Origin: Dietzia timorensis
Lineage (GTDB): Bacteria; Actinomycetota; Actinomycetes; Mycobacteriales; Mycobacteriaceae
Direction: 5' to 3'
DNA length: 6,121 nt
Assembly: GCF_020742175.1 (NCBI RefSeq)
Contig: NZ_DYXM01000176.1
Location: 1 to 6,121, forward strand
Position 1 is the first letter of the stretch. Every line of letters begins with the position of its first letter. The notes beneath the pieces were generated by a model. The model saw only the letters and a list, made by a program, of their open reading frames with translations. It did no database searches and was not told the origin of the DNA. Positions 6,012 through 6,121 of this stretch are shown here, piece by piece. A program made the position numbers and the translations under genes.

Positions 6012-6121
6012 GTCGGGATTGCGGGGCCGTTCCTGGCTGCGGCGCTGGGCATCAAGCCAGGCCAATCCGTACGAAAATTCAACGGGGCCTACTCAAATCC
6101 CGCTCGACCCGGCAAAATACG
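6012..6121. other. Unassigned sequence after cmrA, with a weak dyad
   Basis: CCTGGCT (6032-6038) pairs with AGCCAGG (6055-6061) around a 16-base loop, and GGATTG (6016-6021) could pair with CAATCC (6063-6068) outside it. No T-run follows on the + strand, so this is only a weak terminator candidate for cmrA. All three + frames are open from here to the edge, but no start with a ribosome-binding site is seen. All three - frames contain a stop, so no long - strand gene spans this tail. Confidence 0.3.

Noticed and set aside
5082..6065. A 327-codon open frame on the - strand opposite cmrA, running into the tRNA.
   Set aside because: It is the antisense shadow of a complete SDR with all catalytic residues. 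Its end ...REDSNP is the familiar false peptide produced by reading a tRNA in reverse.
6012..6121. Continuation of cmrA past its TAG, since the same frame stays open to the window edge.
   Set aside because: The protein already exceeds the family length with a low-complexity tail, all three + frames are open here by GC bias, and no recoding signal is seen.
1..6121. A defence island, secondary-metabolite cluster or new multi-gene system.
   Set aside because: Every sizeable gene belongs to a known housekeeping or envelope family, and no set of adjacent unknown genes is present.

Overview
This window looks like ordinary chromosomal core sequence from a high-GC actinobacterium, most likely a mycolic-acid-bearing member of the Mycobacteriales (Corynebacterium/Dietzia/Mycobacterium relatives). 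Three things point there: strong G/C preference at third codon positions, an SDR closely resembling the mycolate reductase CmrA (Rv2509 type), and an ssb-paralogue next to ettA, as in mycobacteria (Rv2478c-Rv2477c). No insertion sequence, phage gene, CRISPR array or foreign-looking cassette is visible.

Layout, left to right: (1) 1-113, + strand, the last 36 codons of an unidentified gene. (2) 146-192, a strong intrinsic terminator between convergent genes. (3) 214-1887, - strand, the ABC-F translation factor EttA. (4) 1888-2056, a short gap with small dyads and a weak promoter candidate. (5) 2057-2689, - strand, a single-stranded DNA-binding protein with a long disordered tail. (6) 2690-2869, a gap with a strong hairpin. 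(7) 2870-4945, - strand, a large membrane protein fusing a CopD-like and a CtaG-like domain (copper handling and cytochrome c oxidase assembly). (8) 4946-5035, a divergent promoter region, with a -10 box so close to the membrane-protein start that its mRNA is probably leaderless. (9) 5036-5108, + strand, tRNA-Arg(UCU). (10) 5142-6011, + strand, cmrA, only 33 bases after the tRNA. (11) 6012-6121, an unassigned tail.

The three minus-strand genes point the same way but are separated by 169 and 180 bases, so they may be separate or loosely coupled units rather than one tight operon. Their jobs (translation regulation, ssDNA binding, respiratory oxidase assembly) form no obvious pathway. On the plus strand the tRNA and cmrA are close enough to share a transcript.

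The most unusual signal is an exact 20-base direct repeat, in the same reading frame, in the disordered regions of the ssb and copD-ctaG genes (2181-2200 and 3960-3979). It encodes the same heptapeptide in both. I found no convincing new multi-gene system.
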